Shown here: positions 17,564-26,125 of the stretch, piece by piece
Numbering within the stretch: position 1 is the first letter of the stretch
Layout: the number at the start of each line of letters is the position of its first letter
Assembly: GCA_964628835.1 (NCBI GenBank)
Contig: CAZVME010000028.1
Coordinates: 1 to 37,856 of the forward strand
Origin: JAAGZL01 sp964628835
GTDB lineage: Bacteria > Pseudomonadota > Gammaproteobacteria > Chromatiales > Chromatiaceae
DNA: 37,856 bases
Direction of reading: 5' to 3'
The notes under the pieces: model-generated
What the model saw: only the letters and a program-made list of their open reading frames with translations
Databases searched by the model: none
What the model was told of the DNA's origin: nothing
Made by a program: the position numbers and the translations under genes

Positions 17564-18115
17564 ATGATCAGATCGTTTTTTAAAAGAATGAAGGGCGACA
17601 CGATTTGCCCACCAAGAAAACCGTTCAGCAAAATCGCATGGTCCTGGCTGGGCGCTTTTGTTGGGATCTATCTTGTTTCCATATTGAGCAGGCTAACGCA
17701 CACCGACCCACTGGACAGCCTGTTTTTGGTGGGATCATTCGGGGCCTCTGCAGTCCTTATCTATGGAGCGCCGCAGGTGGAATTCGCACAACCACGCAAT
17801 CTGCTTGGGGGGCATATTCTCTCTGCCGCCATTGGCGTAACCATATACAAATATGTACCCCTGGACGTCGCGCTTCTGGGAGCGCTGGCAGTTTCACTAT
17901 CTGTCGTGGCAATGCACTTTACTCGTACGCTACACCCGCCCGGTGGCGCCACGGCGCTTATAGCGGTGATTGGCAGTGCCGAGGTGCACAGTAGCGGCTA
18001 TCAATTTGTAATAACCCCCATAGCCACCGGCGCCCTTATCATGTTGCTGGTTGCCCTGGTGGTGAACAACCTCTCCAAAAACCCCAAACGGCACTATCCG
18101 ATTTACTGGTTTTAA
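17564..18115 (+). CDS. HPP-family integral membrane protein
   Basis: This 183-residue protein has four hydrophobic helices. The family signature HPPGGATALIAVIG is present (His-Pro-Pro at about residues 125-127). GSFGASAVLIYGAP and NLLGGHILSAAIGV also match the HPP family. Some cyanobacterial and plastid members have been linked to nitrite transport; the substrate here is unknown. It begins about 100 bp after the composite repeat and ends 15 bp before the convergent copper-chaperone gene. The ATG at 17564 has only a weak purine-rich leader (GACTGAGAT). Confidence 0.88.
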   Translation: MIRSFFKRMKGDTICPPRKPFSKIAWSWLGAFVGIYLVSILSRLTHTDPLDSLFLVGSFGASAVLIYGAPQVEFAQPRNLLGGHILSAAIGVTIYKYVPLDVALLGALAVSLSVVAMHFTRTLHPPGGATALIAVIGSAEVHSSGYQFVITPIATGALIMLLVALVVNNLSKNPKRHYPIYWF

Positions 18116-18130
18116 CTAAGGAATTTCTCT

Positions 18131-18334
18131 CTACGCCTCACCTTCAAAGGTAAACCCGGCATCTTCAACCGCCTTCTGTACCACGGCGTTATCCTCCACA
18201 CCCTCAACCTTCACCAGACCACCATCCAGAACCACCTCCACCGATGCCGCTGGCGCTACGGCCTTGATGGCCTGCTCCACGGAACCGGCGCAACCGCCAC
18301 AGCTCATACCCTTAACAATAAACGTCTTTGACAT
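18131..18334 (-). CDS. CopZ-like copper chaperone (HMA domain)
   Basis: This is a 67-residue single heavy-metal-associated domain: MSKTFIVKGMSCGGCAGSVEQAI, with Cys12 and Cys15 as the Cu(I) ligands. By family knowledge it carries copper in the cytoplasm and hands it to the P-type ATPase encoded just upstream. I start at the ATG at 18334 because GGAGAG lies 6 bp before it; a longer reading frame to 18397 has no support. It is 133 bp downstream of copA on the same strand, so the two probably share a transcript. No CueR-type operator was recognised. Confidence 0.88.
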   Translation of the reverse strand: MSKTFIVKGMSCGGCAGSVEQAIKAVAPAASVEVVLDGGLVKVEGVEDNAVVQKAVEDAGFTFEGEA

Positions 18335-18467
18335 TGAAACTCTCCAACCAAGTAAAATTAAAATCACCCATCCCCACCAGCGTGCAGTTTGGGCCAAACA
18401 GTGACATTCAGTTTAACAGGGATCGCGCCGGTCATTAGCCCAAAACCGGCCCCAGGATGACACCACA

Positions 18468-20873
18468 CTAACTTCCAAGCTTGTGCCTACGCAGCAGCAG
18501 TGAGTTACTCACCACACTCACCGATGACATGGCCATGGCTGCCCCGGCAATCACCGGGCTGAGTATGCCTGATGCCGCCGCCGGGATGGCGATAACGTTG
18601 TAGAACAGGGCCCAGAACAGATTCTGTCGAATCTTGTTGTAGCTGGCATGGGAGATGGACAGAGCATCCACCACTAGGCCAGGATCGCCCCGCATCAGGG
18701 TAATGCCAGCGGTGTGCATAGCCACATCAGTACCGGTGCCCATGGCCACACCCACATCTGCCGCCGCCAGAGCCGGCGCATCATTAATGCCGTCACCCAC
18801 CATTGTCACGGTCAGACCTTGACCACGCAGCCTCTCCACCTCGGCCGCCTTATCGCCCGGCAACACCTCCGCAATCACCCGCTCGATCCCGATGGCGTCA
18901 GCCACCGCCTGCGCCGCATGACGATTGTCGCCGCTGAGCATGATGCTGCTTATCCCCTTCTCTGCCAGGGTCTGCACCATCTTGGCAACACCGTCCTTGA
19001 TCGGATCTGTCACCGAGATAAATCCAAGCACCGATTTTTCCGCACCCGGCTCGGCCAGCCACATCAGGGTATGCCCCTGCTCTTCAATGGAGAGCGCCTG
19101 CCCCAGCATGGACTCCAGCGCAATGGATTCACTCTGCATCAGGCGTTGATTACCGATAACCAGACTACGCCCATCGACCATGGCCTTCAGCCCCATCCCA
19201 GGCAGACTGAAAAACTCCGCCACCGGCAGCAGATCTATCCCCTGTGCTTCCGCCCGTTGCAATACCGCCCTGGCCAGCGGGTGTTCACTACCCTGCTGGG
19301 CCGAGGCGGCCAGTTGCAATAGTCTGGCCACATCACCATCCGCCGCCACCAGCTGCTCAACACTGGGAATGCCCTTGGTCAGGGTGCCGGTCTTATCGAA
19401 CACCACCGCATTGCTGTGGTGGGCCAACTCCAGGGCCTGGGCGTCCTTGATCAGTATTCCGGCCCTGGCCGCCACCCCGGTGCCAACCATGATGGCCGTG
19501 GGTGTGGCCAGCCCCAGAGCACAGGGACAGGCGATGACCAACACGGAGATAGCCGCCAAAAAACCGGTCTGCGCATCACCACCCAGCAACCACCAGACCA
19601 GAAATGTAAGCGTTGCAACAGCCACCACCACCGGCACAAAGATCGCAGATATGCGATCCACCAGTTTCTGCACCGGGGCCTTGCTGGCCTGGGCGTTTTC
19701 CACCATGCGAATGATGCGCGCCAGGGTGGATTCGGTACCGACGTTGGTGGCCTGGATGCGCAACATGCCGGCACCATTGACCGAGGCCCCGGTGACCTCA
19801 TCTCCAATCCCCTTGGAGACCGGCATACTCTCGCCGGTGAGCATGGACTCATCCAGCTGACTGCTCCCCTCCAGGATGACACCATCCACCGGCAGCCGCT
19901 CCCCCGGACGCACCACAACCACGGCATCACGCTGCACGCTCTCCACCGGCACCTCCACGATCCGCCCATCCAACTCCACCTGCGCGGTCTCCGGGCGCAG
20001 ATCCATCAGGGCGCGAATGGCCGATGCGGCGCTGCGCTTGGCCCGGGCCTCCATCCACTTGCCAAACAGGATCAGGGTGATAATCATGGCCGAGGCTTCG
20101 AAATAGAGATGCCCGCCACCACCTCCGGTGACTGTTACCCAGGTGCTCAGACCCCAGGCGGCACTGGTGCCCATCACCACTAACACATCCATATTACCGG
20201 CACCGCCACGCAAAGACTTGTAGGCACCCACATAGAAATGCCTGCCACACCAGAACTGCACCGGCGTGGCCAGGGCGAACTGCAACCATGGGACCAGCAT
20301 CCAGTCCACACCAAACAGCATCAGGAGCATGGGCAGGGCCAGAGGTATGGTAAGCAGGGCCGAGAGGATCAGCCGATTCTGCTCCCGCTGATTCTGCTTT
20401 CTGGCGTTGGCCTCGGCCTGGGCGCGTTGTTCCGCCGAGGTTATCGCTGGGGTGGCGACAAACCCTGTGCGGCCCACAATAGCAATAAGCTCATCCTGGG
20501 TGATGGCCCCGGAGTGGATGGTTATGACGGCCTTTTCTGTGGCCAGATTCACCGCCGCCAGCTCCACGCCAGGCAGCTTTCCTAAAACCTTTTCCAGGCG
20601 GGTGGAACAGGCGGCGCAGGTCATGCCATTTATATCCAGTTCGATCAACTCTGTGGGCACAACAAAGCCAGCCTTGCCGATGGCAGAGACAACATTCTCA
20701 ACCCCACACCCAGCATCATCCAGATCCAGGCTGGCGCTCTCGGTGGCCAGACTTACCCTGGCCTCACGAACACCCGGTAACTTGCCTAGCACTTTCTCCA
20801 GGCGGGCAGAACAGGCGGCACAGGTCATACCCTGCACCGAAAGCTTCAGATCAACACTTTTATCACTACCCAC
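18468..20873 (-). CDS. copA: Cu(I)-exporting P1B-type ATPase
   Basis: This 801-residue enzyme pumps Cu+ out of the cytoplasm. Two N-terminal HMA domains carry MTCAACS (Cys18/Cys21 and Cys86/Cys89). The membrane part contains the ion-binding CPC motif (Cys449-Pro450-Cys451). TGES lies in the actuator domain, the phosphorylated Asp493 is in DKTGTLTK, and GDGINDAPAL is the hinge. Domain order and length are typical of CopA. The start is a GTG at 20873, preceded by a purine-rich GAGAGTAGG. The chaperone gene follows on the same strand. Its promoter probably lies in 20874-21056, which also contains an 18-bp inverted repeat. Confidence 0.95.
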   Translation of the reverse strand: MGSDKSVDLKLSVQGMTCAACSARLEKVLGKLPGVREARVSLATESASLDLDDAGCGVENVVSAIGKAGFVVPTELIELDINGMTCAACSTRLEKVLGKLPGVELAAVNLATEKAVITIHSGAITQDELIAIVGRTGFVATPAITSAEQRAQAEANARKQNQREQNRLILSALLTIPLALPMLLMLFGVDWMLVPWLQFALATPVQFWCGRHFYVGAYKSLRGGAGNMDVLVVMGTSAAWGLSTWVTVTGGGGGHLYFEASAMIITLILFGKWMEARAKRSAASAIRALMDLRPETAQVELDGRIVEVPVESVQRDAVVVVRPGERLPVDGVILEGSSQLDESMLTGESMPVSKGIGDEVTGASVNGAGMLRIQATNVGTESTLARIIRMVENAQASKAPVQKLVDRISAIFVPVVVAVATLTFLVWWLLGGDAQTGFLAAISVLVIACPCALGLATPTAIMVGTGVAARAGILIKDAQALELAHHSNAVVFDKTGTLTKGIPSVEQLVAADGDVARLLQLAASAQQGSEHPLARAVLQRAEAQGIDLLPVAEFFSLPGMGLKAMVDGRSLVIGNQRLMQSESIALESMLGQALSIEEQGHTLMWLAEPGAEKSVLGFISVTDPIKDGVAKMVQTLAEKGISSIMLSGDNRHAAQAVADAIGIERVIAEVLPGDKAAEVERLRGQGLTVTMVGDGINDAPALAAADVGVAMGTGTDVAMHTAGITLMRGDPGLVVDALSISHASYNKIRQNLFWALFYNVIAIPAAASGILSPVIAGAAMAMSSVSVVSNSLLLRRHKLGS

Positions 20874-20902
20874 AATACCTACTCTCTCTTACTGAATCTG
20901 CT

Positions 20903-20971
20903 AGGGGTCGGAGTCAATTTGCTCACACAGATGGACAATACTCACATGTTATTAAATTGACTCCGACCCCT
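20903..20971. repeat. 18-bp perfect inverted repeat between copA and hemH
   Basis: Arms 20903-20920 (AGGGGTCGGAGTCAATTT) and 20954-20971 are exact complements 33 bp apart, between the divergent copA and hemH genes. Part of the arm (TGACTCCGACCC) recurs at 1131-1160. Such GACTCCGACCC palindromes are dispersed in many gammaproteobacterial genomes and are probably REP-type elements. Its place between two starts makes a terminator role unlikely. Confidence 0.75.
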
Positions 20972-21056
20972 GAGTATTTGAAATAAACCGCTCTTAACCA
21001 TATGGTGTAAACTGCACCACTTATCAAGTCGACAACAATAACCCAGGATCTATCCA

Positions 21057-22061
21057 ATGGCACAGTATCATGGCCCATTTCCCGGCAATGACAACCTTGA
21101 AACTTTGGGGATACTACTGATCAATCTGGGAACCCCGGACGCCCCTACCACATCAGCCGTCCGGCGCTATCTGGCGGAATTTCTCAGCGATCCGCGGGTA
21201 GTGGAGATGCCACGCCTACTCTGGATGCTGATCTTGCACGGCATTATCCTGCGCGCCCGTCCCGCCCGCTCTGCCGCCGCCTATCGTGAGGTGTGGACCG
21301 AGCAGGGCTCTCCTCTACTGGACATATCCAGGGAGCAGGAACAGGCGCTGCAGCAGCTCCTGGAGCAGCAGATGGAACAGCCGGTCAAGGTGGAGCTGGC
21401 CATGCGTTACGGAACCCCATCCATAGCTGCCGGTCTGGAGAAACTGCGCCAGGCCAAGGCACGCAAGATTGTGGTACTGCCACTCTACCCCCAGTACTCC
21501 GCCACCACCACCGCCTCCACATTTGATGCTATCTCCAAAGAGCTGCAACAGTGGCGCTGGCTACCGGATCTGGAGTTTATAAGCCACTACCATGACCACC
21601 CGGCCTACATACGGGCCCTGGCCGCCAGTGTACGCGAATACCAGCAACAGCATGGCACACCGGACAAACTGCTGATGTCCTTCCACGGCATACCTGCGGA
21701 TTACCATATTGCTGGCGACCCCTACCCGGACGAGTGCCGCACCACAGCACAACTGCTGGCTGAAGAATTAAAGCTGAGTTCTGAACAGTGGACCATCTCC
21801 TTTCAGTCCCGCATGGGGCGCAAGGAGTGGGTGAGACCCTATACCGACGAGCTACTAAATGAGTGGGGGCAGAAAGGGCTAAACAGCGTGCATGTGGTCT
21901 GCCCCGGCTTTCCCACCGACTGTCTGGAGACAATTGAAGAAATCGGCGCTGAAAACAAGGAGTACTTTATTCAGGCAGGAGGCAGCGACTACCACTATAT
22001 TCCAGCTTTAAACAGCTCGTCCGCGCACATAAAAGCACTAGCAGAGATCATTACCAGGTAG
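21057..22061 (+). CDS. hemH: Ferrochelatase
   Basis: HemH (334 residues) inserts Fe2+ into protoporphyrin IX, the last step of haem synthesis, at the inner membrane. Visible landmarks are GILLINLGTPDAP at the N-terminus, LPLYPQYSATTTAST, the metal-site His210 in MSFHGIP, SRMGRKEWVRPYTD, and Glu291 in CPGFPTDCLETIEEIG. Length and motif spacing are normal for proteobacterial ferrochelatases. It is a single gene, divergent from copA and convergent with the acyltransferase gene. The start at ATG 21057 gives the expected N-terminus; the leader is only weakly purine-rich (CCAGGATC). Confidence 0.95.
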   Translation: MAQYHGPFPGNDNLETLGILLINLGTPDAPTTSAVRRYLAEFLSDPRVVEMPRLLWMLILHGIILRARPARSAAAYREVWTEQGSPLLDISREQEQALQQLLEQQMEQPVKVELAMRYGTPSIAAGLEKLRQAKARKIVVLPLYPQYSATTTASTFDAISKELQQWRWLPDLEFISHYHDHPAYIRALAASVREYQQQHGTPDKLLMSFHGIPADYHIAGDPYPDECRTTAQLLAEELKLSSEQWTISFQSRMGRKEWVRPYTDELLNEWGQKGLNSVHVVCPGFPTDCLETIEEIGAENKEYFIQAGGSDYHYIPALNSSSAHIKALAEIITR

Positions 22062-22103
22062 AGGTTAAAGGGGCCTGCCTGGATTCAGGAATCCAACACT
22101 ACC

Positions 22104-23234
22104 CTATCCTTCTGCCGAATCGTGCTCTCCACACTCTGCAAGAATAAAGGCACGACTGCAATTCCGCAGCTCCAGCGCCGCCTCCCAGTCCGAACCAGTA
22201 GGCACAAGGCCAGGCCCAACAACGAGTTGAACCTGCCCCGGACGCGAAAGCCACTCATCACTGCGTAACAACGTTCTGGTCCCACGCAATGCCACCGGAA
22301 CAATTCGTAGGCCGCTGTGAGCAGAAGCTAAAAATGCCCCCATATGGAAGGGGCGCAAACCGGGACTACAAACAATACCTCCCTCAGGAAACAAGGCCAG
22401 CCGCTTACCTGCGGCTGCGGCCTTGAACAGCTGTTCAGTATCCTCTGTCGCTCGCTTCGGATCCACGCGTTCCACAAACAGGCTGCCTAGCCGCTGTAAT
22501 CCAATACGGGTTACAAAGTTATGGATAAGCTCCCGCTTCACCAGATAGCAGTAGTCATTAGGCAGCGCGGCAGTCAAAATCAATGCATCCAGGTAACTGG
22601 CATGGTTCGCCACCAATATATATCCACCATCAGCAGGCAGATGCTCCAAACCTAAACGCTCGATGCGAATACCAGTCAGGAATGCACCCAACCTGACTGC
22701 GGTCCGCGCCATCGACCAGCGCCAATGTCGCTTAGGAAGCAGCACCACACCCAACCAGACAGGTAACGCCATCAGCAGGAAAACACCCCAGGCATATCCA
22801 GCATAAAGCAGCTCGTTAAGTTGCCTGAAGCGACGTTTTAATCTGACACGCATTGTCGCCAGACCAAGTCGGACAATCTGCCACCAAACCGCGACCGGCC
22901 TTGCCCCCAAGTGTCCGGTCTGAAAAAGTTGACTGGTGGCTGCCCGACGGATCTTGCCACTGGAGGTTTTGAGCACGCTATGGGGAGGGACCAATCGGAT
23001 AACATCAGGGGGAATATTCACCACGTCAACAACACATTCACGAATCGCCTGCTCCATCTGTGACAGGACATCCAGTTCAGTCTCCCGTGTCTCAGCCACC
23101 ATCACTAACTCTTCTACACCAGTAGATGCATTGGGCGAACCAAAAGCGGCAACACACCCCTTACGCACACCGGAGACGCCACCGACCGCCTCTTCCAATT
23201 CGTAGGGATAGATATTTCTCCCCCCCCCTGACAA
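22104..23234 (-). CDS. C-terminal part of a split acyl-AMP ligase/acyltransferase fusion
   Basis: This frame has no genuine start: it picks up the upstream ligase at a run of nine G residues (23220-23228 on the complement). It continues the ligase with RNIYPYELEEAVGG and the A10 region KTSSGKIRRA. A membrane-associated PlsC-type acyltransferase follows, with HASYLD (the catalytic HX4D) and FPEGG. Two hydrophobic stretches lie between the domains. By family knowledge the acyltransferase moves an acyl chain onto a lysophospholipid or similar acceptor. With eight G residues the two parts would form one protein of about 938 residues (from the ATG at 24921). Confidence 0.85.
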   Translation of the reverse strand: MSGGGRNIYPYELEEAVGGVSGVRKGCVAAFGSPNASTGVEELVMVAETRETELDVLSQMEQAIRECVVDVVNIPPDVIRLVPPHSVLKTSSGKIRRAATSQLFQTGHLGARPVAVWWQIVRLGLATMRVRLKRRFRQLNELLYAGYAWGVFLLMALPVWLGVVLLPKRHWRWSMARTAVRLGAFLTGIRIERLGLEHLPADGGYILVANHASYLDALILTAALPNDYCYLVKRELIHNFVTRIGLQRLGSLFVERVDPKRATEDTEQLFKAAAAGKRLALFPEGGIVCSPGLRPFHMGAFLASAHSGLRIVPVALRGTRTLLRSDEWLSRPGQVQLVVGPGLVPTGSDWEAALELRNCSRAFILAECGEHDSAEG

Positions 23235-24921
23235 TTACATCCTTAATCCGTCCGGTGACAAACAGCTCTCCTGCCGCCAGATAACCACGGTCACCGGTGC
23301 GCAGCCAATCACCATCAAACAGAGCGCGTGTAGCCTCGGGATTGTTTGCATATCCGGAAGTGGCGGATGGCCCGCGAAACTGGATATGCCCCTCGCGCCG
23401 CTCCGGTAGTTCTCGACTCACATCATCAACTATACGCAACTCATAGCCCGGCAGTGGGACTCCACACCCAACAAAGGCCAGTGCCGATGGATCATCACTA
23501 GGTTTAGCCAGCTGGCCTTTGGTAAAAGCCTCCCGGCCTACCCGGTCAATATTGGGGACACTCCCAACATGCGGGAATGTCAACCCTAAGGCAACCTCCG
23601 CCATTCCATAGACTGGCATCAGAGCCTCCCTGTGCAATCCATAGGATGAAAACCGCTGCCAGAAGCGCTCCAGTGTCACTGAGCTCACCGGTTCGGCACC
23701 GTTAAAAGCTGCACGCCAACTGCTTAGATCCAGCCCCTCCAGATCACCAGATTCAGCTGCGCGCAGACAAAGCTCAAAGCCAAAGTTGGGACCGCCAGAG
23801 ATGGTCCCACGGTGACGGTGGATGGTACGTAACCAGTACAGTGGATGAGATAGGAAGGCCAGTGGTGACATCACTACCAGGGGTACAGCAAAATAGAGAC
23901 TGCCCAACCAGGCACCGATCAGGCCCATATCATGATAGAGCGGCAACCAGCTCACAAACACATCCTTTGAAGTTACCCCAAGGAATTCACCCATGGCACG
24001 AATGTTGGCCAGCAGATGACCGTGGCTCAGCATCACCCCCTTCGGATCACCGGTGCTGCCAGAGGTAAACTGCATGAGTGCTAAATCATCAGCACCTGAA
24101 TCTGCCCCCTTAATCAGAATCGGTATAGTCTGCTTGGAAATCCCGGATACGGTATCGATGTGCGCAAGCAATGGTGCCTCCGCACGCAATAGATGCGCAG
24201 CTGCTCGGGCTTCCGGCACGGTTATCAACACCCTGGCCTCGGCGCTGGTCAGGATACGACCATGACGGCGCAGGTGCTCCTCAAGCTGTGATGCCCGCAC
24301 CGGTGGATAGATAGGTACCGGAACCGCTCCGGCATACAGGATGCCGAAAAATGCGGAGAAATAATCGCTACTACTGGGCAACATCAGGGCAACGGAGTCC
24401 CCTGACCCAACACCACGCTCCTGTAATCCTATAGCTACCTCACGGGCACCCCGGTCCAGCTCTCTATAGGTGATGGGCTGCGGCTCGCTTTCACTGCCAT
24501 ATAGATAGATGTGTACCCGATCACCATGTTTCTGCAGGTGCCAATCCAACACCTCATTGAGGGTTGAGCAGGCTGACGGAGTACTGGTGACTGCTTCCGG
24601 TAAGGGGAAGAGTTCCCGGCTGCCACCCTCCCGTTTCTGGCTCCTGGCAGCGATTACGGCCTGGAGCAGGGCCTGTGGTGTCTCCACCTTGATGGCATCC
24701 GCAGACAGCTCCACATCGAATTCACTCTCAATGCGAACCAGCAATTCTGAACGGGCGAGACTATCGAGACCCAGGTCGCGGTCAAACCTCGATTCCGCAC
24801 TCAGCTGATAGCCTGTGCGCAGCTTGGGGGTGACCTCACGCACCAGACGATCAACTATCTCCAGTACCCGTGCACCGGCTTGGTGATGCTTATTCGAAGG
24901 CTGAGGAGAAGTATCTGACAT
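23161..24921 (-). CDS. Fatty-acyl-AMP ligase with N-terminal ACP domain, frame-broken at the 3' end
   Basis: An acyl-carrier domain occupies about residues 19-90 (DLGLDSLARSELL, with Ser54 as the phosphopantetheine site). The AMP-binding ligase follows: LMQFTSGSTGDPKGVMLSH near residue 280, SWLPLYHDMGLIG, a FAAL-type signature, and YGMAEVALGL. It would activate a fatty acid as acyl-AMP, probably for its own ACP. The ligase motif VIVRGG is read correctly, then the frame leaves at the G9 tract and ends in an unrelated tail (EKYLSLRIGRGG...). One base fewer restores RGGRNIYPYELE, the usual family sequence. I start at ATG 24921; the in-frame TTG at 24969 lacks a ribosome-binding site. Confidence 0.85.
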   Translation of the reverse strand: MSDTSPQPSNKHHQAGARVLEIVDRLVREVTPKLRTGYQLSAESRFDRDLGLDSLARSELLVRIESEFDVELSADAIKVETPQALLQAVIAARSQKREGGSRELFPLPEAVTSTPSACSTLNEVLDWHLQKHGDRVHIYLYGSESEPQPITYRELDRGAREVAIGLQERGVGSGDSVALMLPSSSDYFSAFFGILYAGAVPVPIYPPVRASQLEEHLRRHGRILTSAEARVLITVPEARAAAHLLRAEAPLLAHIDTVSGISKQTIPILIKGADSGADDLALMQFTSGSTGDPKGVMLSHGHLLANIRAMGEFLGVTSKDVFVSWLPLYHDMGLIGAWLGSLYFAVPLVVMSPLAFLSHPLYWLRTIHRHRGTISGGPNFGFELCLRAAESGDLEGLDLSSWRAAFNGAEPVSSVTLERFWQRFSSYGLHREALMPVYGMAEVALGLTFPHVGSVPNIDRVGREAFTKGQLAKPSDDPSALAFVGCGVPLPGYELRIVDDVSRELPERREGHIQFRGPSATSGYANNPEATRALFDGDWLRTGDRGYLAAGELFVTGRIKDVIVRGGEKYLSLRIGRGGRWRLRCA

Positions 24922-25245
24922 AAAAGACGTTTCACGGCCAGGTGTATCCACATTTTGGGCGAATTCCAACTAAAACAGCAATACCCCTACCCATATACTA
25001 GCTATCCAAATGAGTAAACGGGAACAAAAGTGACCAAAAATAATCTATTAATAGTCGTAAAGAGCAGGAGTCAGGCACGATTACTGTTTAGCCATAGCAT
25101 TGAAAGCCGGCTGTAGTATTTGACTGACAATAACCTGTATGCCATAGAAAATTCGATATTTTTCCAGGATACAATGAAAGGTTTGGAGTACAATCCGAAC
25201 CCCTAATTTCAAGATTGCCAGCATTTTTCGAGACAAATTCAACCC
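24922..25245. other. Divergent intergenic region
   Basis: This gap of about 320 bp separates the divergently transcribed acyl-AMP ligase and cation-channel genes. It is AT-rich towards the channel gene and should contain both promoters. A TTGACT near 25119 is a possible -35 box, but I find no good -10 at the right distance. I see no repeat, RNA gene or operator in it. Confidence 0.4.
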
Positions 25246-26043
25246 ATGAACTACGTAGCACTTCAGAACAGTTTTTTCAGATTAAAAAGCAATCGTGCTT
25301 TTGAGCTATTTGTTATAGCCATCATCATTATTTCTGCTCTTGAAATCGGAGCAAAAACTTTTGAGTTACCAGAACAGGTTATTGCATTTACCAAATTCCT
25401 TGATGCATTTATCACCCTGTTTTTTCTAGTTGAAATTACTATCCGCTTTATTGCCGAGCCTGAAAAACGCAGATTCTTCCACAACGGATGGAACGTGTTC
25501 GACACCCTTGTGGTGGCCGTCAGCTTGATACCCATCGATAATTCCGAAATGGCTTTACTGGCCAGGCTGGTTAGAGTCTTCAGAGTATTGCGGATGGTAT
25601 CGGTAATACCTGAGTTGAGAATACTCATAAACAGCTTGATAAAAGCACTGCCACAACTTGGCTATGTGATGCTACTCATGTTCATCATTTTCTATATTTA
25701 TGCCGCGATCGGTAGTTTTCTATTCAACCAGATCAACCCCGAGCTATGGGGAAATATTGCTATTTCGATGCTGACCCTGTTCAGAGTCATGACCTTTGAG
25801 GATTGGACCGATGTGCAGTACGAAACCATGGAGGTCTATCCCTTAAGCTGGATATTCTATCTATCCTTCATCTTCTTCACCGCTTTCGCTTTTTTGAACA
25901 TGGTGATTGGTATCGTGGTAAATGTCATGGAAGAGGAGCACGCCAAAGTGAAGGCTTTAAAGCATATCGGAGACCCAACGATTGGGGACTTGCAGAAAGA
26001 GCTCAGAGAGTTAAAGCAAATTATCCTGGAGAACAAAGGCTAG
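25246..26043 (+). CDS. Voltage-gated cation channel of the bacterial NaV type
   Basis: This 265-residue protein has six membrane segments and is about the size of NaChBac/NavAb subunits, which work as tetramers. S4 carries arginines at three-residue steps (Arg107, 110, 113, 116). The pore loop reads LFRVMTFEDWTD (residues 178-189), aligned to TLESWS of known sodium-selective channels. Acidic residues at 185, 186 and 189 make the filter more negative than usual. The C-terminus is a charged coiled coil (IGDLQKELRELKQIILENK), as in tetrameric family members. The gene stands alone and uses more A and T than the preceding region. The start has a weak leader. Confidence 0.9.
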   Translation: MNYVALQNSFFRLKSNRAFELFVIAIIIISALEIGAKTFELPEQVIAFTKFLDAFITLFFLVEITIRFIAEPEKRRFFHNGWNVFDTLVVAVSLIPIDNSEMALLARLVRVFRVLRMVSVIPELRILINSLIKALPQLGYVMLLMFIIFYIYAAIGSFLFNQINPELWGNIAISMLTLFRVMTFEDWTDVQYETMEVYPLSWIFYLSFIFFTAFAFLNMVIGIVVNVMEEEHAKVKALKHIGDPTIGDLQKELRELKQIILENKG

Positions 26044-26051
26044 GAAACCAG

Positions 26052-26099
26052 GGTCAGGGGGCATTACTTACTAATATCAGAAACGTTTGCTCTCTGACC
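26052..26099. repeat. 48-bp palindrome family, degenerate copy
   Basis: This has the same length and same ends (GGTCAG ... CTCTCTGACC) as the perfect palindrome at 30396-30443. Its left arm has diverged and no longer pairs throughout. It sits 8 bp after the channel-gene stop, where it may help end transcription. Confidence 0.65.
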
Positions 26100-26125
26100 A
26101 GGATTTTGGGGGAATAGCTCGGTAG

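Noticed and set aside
19416..20183. 255-codon plus-strand frame inside copA
   Set aside because: Its His/Gln/Gly-rich composition is that of the antisense of a GC-rich gene, and copA is certain.
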